DNA from: Streptomyces pactum
GTDB lineage: Bacteria; Actinomycetota; Actinomycetes; Streptomycetales; Streptomycetaceae
Length of the DNA: 64,000 nt
Direction: 5' to 3'
NCBI RefSeq assembly: GCF_002005225.1
Contig: NZ_CP019724.1
Location: forward strand, 6,707,001 to 6,771,000
Under the pieces are notes generated by a model. The model had not been told where the DNA came from and searched no databases. It saw nothing but the letters and a program-made list of their open reading frames with translations. This document shows positions 60,823-64,000 of this stretch, in pieces. The position numbers were made by a program, and so were the translations under genes. The stretch's first letter is position 1. Every line of letters begins with the position of its first letter.

Positions 60823-62361
60823 ATGACCACGGGCAGTTCGCGTACGAGCCGATCCGCGAGCGGTGGCGCCATCAGTACGTTCAAGGGGCAGGACCGGGCG
60901 CTGCGCGCCGACCGGCTGGGCACGGGAGGGCTGCTGCTCTCCGTGCTCGCCGCCACCGCCCCGCTGATGGTGGTCGCCGGGGTCATGCCCACCACCTTCG
61001 CGGTGATGGGCATCGTCGGACAGCCGCTCCTCTTCGTGCTGCTGGGCGTGGTGCTGATCCTGTTCAGCGTCGGATACGCCGAGATGAGCCGGCACGTGCA
61101 CAACGCGGGCGCCTTCTACGCCTACATCTCCCGCGGACTCGGCGGCACCGCCGGCGCGAGCGCCGCCCTGGTCGCGCTGGTCGCCTACAACGCCCTCCAG
61201 GTCGGCATCTACGGCATCTTCGGATTCGAGGTCTCCGGGCTCCTGGCCACCTACGCCGACCTGGAGGTCGCCTGGTGGATACCGGCCCTGCTGGCCGTGC
61301 TCGCCGTCGGCACGCTGGGCTGGCTGAAGATCGACGTCAACGCCCGCGTACTGGGCGTTCTACTGCTCATCGAGGTCGTACTGGTCGTCGTCTTCGACAT
61401 CGCCGCCGTCGCCGATCCGGGGGCGCAGGGGCTGTCGCTGCACGCCTTCAACCCCGACACTTTGACCGGAGCGGGTGTCGGGACCGCGCTGTGCTTCTGC
61501 ATCGCGGCCTTCCTCGGCTTCGAGCAGGCGCCCGTCTACGCCGAGGAGACCAGCCGGCCGCACGTGCTCGTGCCGCGTGTCATGTTCCTCGCGGTGGGCG
61601 GGGTCGCCGTCTTCTTCGCGCTCAGCAGTTGGGCGCTGACCGTCGCCACCGGACCCGACAGGATCGTCGGTACCGCGCAGGAGCAGAGCGCCGGGCTCCT
61701 GTTCTTCCTCACCGAGGACCGGCTCGGCGGCACCTTCACCGACGTCCTGCACATGCTGTTCGTGACCGGCATGTTCGCCGCCCTGCTCAGCTTCCACAAC
61801 GTCGTCGCCCGGTACGCCTTCGCCATGGGGCGGGAGGGGCTGCTGCCCGCCGCCTTCGGGCGGACCAGCGGCTCCAGCGGCGCCCCGGGCACCGGCTCGC
61901 TGCTCCAGACCGGCGTGTCCGCGGTCGTGGTCATCGGCTTCGCGATCGCCGACGACAAGCCGAACGGCGATCCCACCCAGCCCGTGCTGCACCTGTTCAC
62001 CTGGGGCGGCAACATCGGCGCCCTCGGCGTGATCGTGCTGATGGCCGCCGCCTCGTTCTCCGTCGTCGCCTTCTTCGTGCGGCGGGGCGCCGCCGGCGCC
62101 CAGGGCGTGCGGCTGGCCACCTCCACCGTCGCGGGTGTCGCCCTGCTGGTGATCGCCGGTTACACGGTCAAGGACTTCGACGTCCTCGTCGGCGCCGGAC
62201 CCGACTCCTCCCTGAGCTGGGTGCTGCCCGGCATCATCGGCCTCGCCGCGGTCGGCGGCCTGGTGCAGGGCCTGGTGCTGCGTTCCCGGGCCCCCGAGCG
62301 GCACGCCCGTATCGGCCAGGGCAACGAGGCGTTCCAGTTGGACAAGGCGGCGTCCTCCTGA
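60823..62361 (+). CDS. APC-family amino acid permease
   Basis: A 512-residue transporter with 12 or more helices. The N-terminal domain has the APC signature LLLSVLAATAPLMVVAGVMP and MSRHVHNAGAFYAYISRGLGG; the middle has CIAAFLGFEQAPVYAEE, typical of the group transporting amino acids or ethanolamine-type amines. The substrate cannot be set. ATG 60823 lies after GGAAAGAAGGG. Confidence 0.87.
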   Translation: MTTGSSRTSRSASGGAISTFKGQDRALRADRLGTGGLLLSVLAATAPLMVVAGVMPTTFAVMGIVGQPLLFVLLGVVLILFSVGYAEMSRHVHNAGAFYAYISRGLGGTAGASAALVALVAYNALQVGIYGIFGFEVSGLLATYADLEVAWWIPALLAVLAVGTLGWLKIDVNARVLGVLLLIEVVLVVVFDIAAVADPGAQGLSLHAFNPDTLTGAGVGTALCFCIAAFLGFEQAPVYAEETSRPHVLVPRVMFLAVGGVAVFFALSSWALTVATGPDRIVGTAQEQSAGLLFFLTEDRLGGTFTDVLHMLFVTGMFAALLSFHNVVARYAFAMGREGLLPAAFGRTSGSSGAPGTGSLLQTGVSAVVVIGFAIADDKPNGDPTQPVLHLFTWGGNIGALGVIVLMAAASFSVVAFFVRRGAAGAQGVRLATSTVAGVALLVIAGYTVKDFDVLVGAGPDSSLSWVLPGIIGLAAVGGLVQGLVLRSRAPERHARIGQGNEAFQLDKAASS

Positions 62362-62486
62362 CCCGCGTGGGAACGCCGAGGGCATGAGCGGGTCCGGGGC
62401 GGCGAGCCACGAAGGCGCCTCCCCGGGCCCCACCTCCGTACCGCCGTCTTGGACGCGAACGCCGACCGGCGCGTGCCGGGGCGCAC

Positions 62487-62545
62487 GGACGAGGACGGGG
62501 ACGGGGACAAGGACAAGGACGGGGACAAGGACGGGGACGGGAACG
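62487..62545. repeat. GGGGAC/AAGGAC hexamer run in a 299-bp gap
   Basis: About ten 6-bp units alternating GACGGG and GACAAG. The gap 62362-62660 between convergent genes has no supported gene. GGCGT and ACGCC arms just after the permease stop could form a weak hairpin. Confidence 0.75.
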
Positions 62546-62660
62546 CCGGACCGTGACGGTGGGACGGCGGTGGCCGGGCCGCGCCACGGGCAGTGCGTGG
62601 AGCACCGCGGGCTCCCGTCGTCCGGCCCCGCGCCCGCCGGGGCAGGGGCGGGCGAGTGGC

Positions 62661-63731
62661 TCAGGAGGCGCAGTCCGCGCCGAAGTCCAGCAGCACCTTG
62701 CAGGACCGGCTCCGGTCCGCGGCCAGCTCGAAGGCCGCCTCCGCGTCGCGGACCGGCACCACCGTGCTGACCAGGGCGTCGAACGCGGGCTCGGCCGCGA
62801 GCAGTTCCAGCGCCTCGTCGAACTCTCCGTCGAAGCGGAACGCCCCGCGCAGCTCGATCTCCCGGCTCACCACGAGGTTCCCGGCGAAGGGGCTCTGCCC
62901 CGGCGGCAGCATGCCGAGCTGTACGACGACGCCGCCGCGCCGGACCAGCCGCAGGCAGGTGTCCAGCCCCGCCGCCACCCCGGAGGCCTCGATCGCCGTG
63001 TCCACCTCCGCCGGCCACCCGGTGGCGTCCGGGTCGTCGGCCCGCACGAGGGTGTCGGCGCCGGCGGCCCGCGCGTACTCCAGGGCCGCGGGCAGCAGGT
63101 CCGTCACCGTCACGTGCGCCGCGCCCGCCGCCTTCGCCGCCGCGACCACCAGACAGCCGATCGGCCCGGCACCGGTGACCAGCAGGTGCCGGCCGGTCAG
63201 CTCCCCGGCCCGGCGTACGGCGTGCAGGGCGACGGACAGGGGCTCCGCGAGGGCGGCCCGGCGCGGGTCGAGGCCGGCGGGCAGGGGACGCAGTTGCCCC
63301 GTGGGGACGACGATCCGCGCCGCGAAGCCGCCCTGGACGTGCGGGAAACGGGCCGCGCTGCCCAGGTAGCGGGTGTCCCGGCAGACGTTCCGCCGCCCGT
63401 CCGCACACTCCGGGCAGACCCCGCACGGGGTGGCCGGGTGCACGGCCACGGCCGTACCGGCGGCCGGGTGCGACGCGTCGGTGTGCGTATCCGTGTCCGT
63501 GTCGGGCTCCGGGGTGCCGTACGCCACGACCGTCCCGACCACCTCGTGCCCGAGCAGCATCGGCTCCCGCAACCGGAAGTCGCCGACGCCGCCGTGCCGC
63601 CAGTAGTGCAGGTCGGAGCCGCATACGCCGCCGTAACCAACGGCGACCAGCGCCTGACCGGGGCCCGGGCGCGGTACCGGCAGTTCCTCGACGCGCAGAT
63701 CACCGGCGCCGTGGATCACACAGCCGAGCAT
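62661..63731 (-). CDS. Zinc-dependent L-idonate 5-dehydrogenase-like enzyme
   Basis: A 356-residue MDR sugar/polyol dehydrogenase. Catalytic zinc ligands Cys37, His62 and Glu63 (GVCGSDLHYW, LGHEVVG); structural zinc CGVCPECADGRRNVC; Rossmann motif VTGAGPIGCLVVAA. The similarity is to idonate 5-dehydrogenases. An Asp-Thr-rich insert (DTDTDTHTD) around residues 74-90 is unusual. It follows a partial SDR gene on the same strand, a pairing seen in idonate/gluconate operons. ATG 63731 (MLGCVIHGAGDLRVEE) is chosen over a longer low-complexity start. Confidence 0.87.
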   Translation of the reverse strand: MLGCVIHGAGDLRVEELPVPRPGPGQALVAVGYGGVCGSDLHYWRHGGVGDFRLREPMLLGHEVVGTVVAYGTPEPDTDTDTHTDASHPAAGTAVAVHPATPCGVCPECADGRRNVCRDTRYLGSAARFPHVQGGFAARIVVPTGQLRPLPAGLDPRRAALAEPLSVALHAVRRAGELTGRHLLVTGAGPIGCLVVAAAKAAGAAHVTVTDLLPAALEYARAAGADTLVRADDPDATGWPAEVDTAIEASGVAAGLDTCLRLVRRGGVVVQLGMLPPGQSPFAGNLVVSREIELRGAFRFDGEFDEALELLAAEPAFDALVSTVVPVRDAEAAFELAADRSRSCKVLLDFGADCAS

Positions 63732-63805
63732 CGAAACCGCCTGCCCCGGGTGAGCGTGGCCGGCGGGGTGAGAAGGGTGAGAGGGGCGAGGGGTGAGCGC
63801 GGGGT

Positions 63806-64000
63806 TCACAGCACGCTCGTCATGCCGCCGTCGACGTACAGGATCTGTCCGCCGACGAAGTCCGCGGCGGGCGAGGCGAGGAACAGCAGCCCGCCCACCA
63901 GGTCCTCCGTACGGCCCCAGCGGCCGGCGGGCGTGCGCCGTCGCACCCAGCCGCTGAACTCCTCGTCCTCGACGAGCGGCCGGGTCAGCTCGGTCTCGAT
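63806..64000 (-). CDS. SDR-family dehydrogenase, C-terminal part (gluconate 5-dehydrogenase-like)
   Basis: Only the last 64 residues and the stop (TGA, 63806-63808) are in the window; the start lies beyond base 64000. It ends with the classical SDR tail RTPAGRWGRTEDLVGGLLFL, ASPAADFVGGQILYVDGG, MTSVL. This matches gluconate 5-dehydrogenase/idonate-operon SDRs, which interconvert gluconate and 5-ketogluconate. It is 74 bp upstream of the idonate-type dehydrogenase in the same direction, so the two probably share an operon. Confidence 0.8.
   Translation of the reverse strand: METELTRPLVEDEEFSGWVRRRTPAGRWGRTEDLVGGLLFLASPAADFVGGQILYVDGGMTSVL

Overview
The window is very high in G+C, with GTG and TTG starts, heavy GC bias at third codon positions, leaderless-looking genes and many TetR/GntR/MarR regulators. 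This is typical of a Streptomyces chromosome. From memory, not checked, the gene order resembles the S. coelicolor interval from about SCO1738 (a DinB polymerase) past SCO1725 (GDSL lipase) and SCO1697 (SoxR) towards the gluconate genes near SCO1681. I see no IS element, prophage, CRISPR array, rRNA or tRNA. What stands out is many short tandem repeats in intergenic DNA and a set of clear TetR-type operators.

Layout. 1-9.4 kb: 3' end of a DinB-type polymerase, a cupin/MarR divergon with two matching operators, a secreted lipase facing a sortase-anchored copper polysaccharide monooxygenase, two acetyltransferase genes, a methyltransferase, DUF402 and DUF72 proteins, a YtrA-type GntR regulator and an AAA+ ATPase. 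9.5-15.3 kb: a polysaccharide deacetylase with two family 2 glycosyltransferases, a GDSL lipase and a transmembrane Ser/Thr kinase. 15.4-21.8 kb: a NicO-type metal transporter, a TPR protein and a DUF4331 protein, divergent from an ECF sigma/anti-sigma pair. This is my best candidate for an incompletely described system.

22-32.7 kb: an orphan 'type ISP' C-terminal-like protein, GntR regulator and homogentisate dioxygenase; a lipoprotein; a TetR regulator with a molybdopterin oxidoreductase; a CitMHS transporter and an MFS transporter. 33-42.7 kb: an orphan MsiK-like ABC ATPase, aldehyde and alcohol dehydrogenases, a metabolite symporter, a DMT exporter with its ArsR-like regulator, and a TetR regulator divergent from an acyl-CoA dehydrogenase. 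42.7-50.7 kb: YiaAB, a TetR/MaoC pair, SoxR, a beta-keto acid cleavage enzyme, a penicillin acylase-type enzyme and a NamZ-type muramidase. 50.8-56.4 kb: an SDR/acyl-CoA synthetase/TetR group facing an acyl-CoA dehydrogenase/APH-kinase pair. 56.5-64 kb: a duplicated His-rich protein, quinone oxidoreductase, two DUF202 proteins, Nudix hydrolase, an amino acid permease, an idonate-type dehydrogenase and the 3' end of an SDR.

How the genes work together. Three operator families link separate loci. Sites like TACCGACCGGTCGGTA lie before the molybdopterin oxidoreductase, the symporter, the SDR/synthetase operon and the kinase/dehydrogenase operon. AAACTA-N7-TAGTTT lies before the aldehyde dehydrogenase and between a TetR gene and an acyl-CoA dehydrogenase. 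CTAAGCGACTGCTTAG lies before a TetR gene and a MaoC gene. Together they suggest that acyl-CoA and hydroxyacyl-CoA catabolism is a main theme of the right half. Strong perfect hairpins separate several convergent gene pairs.
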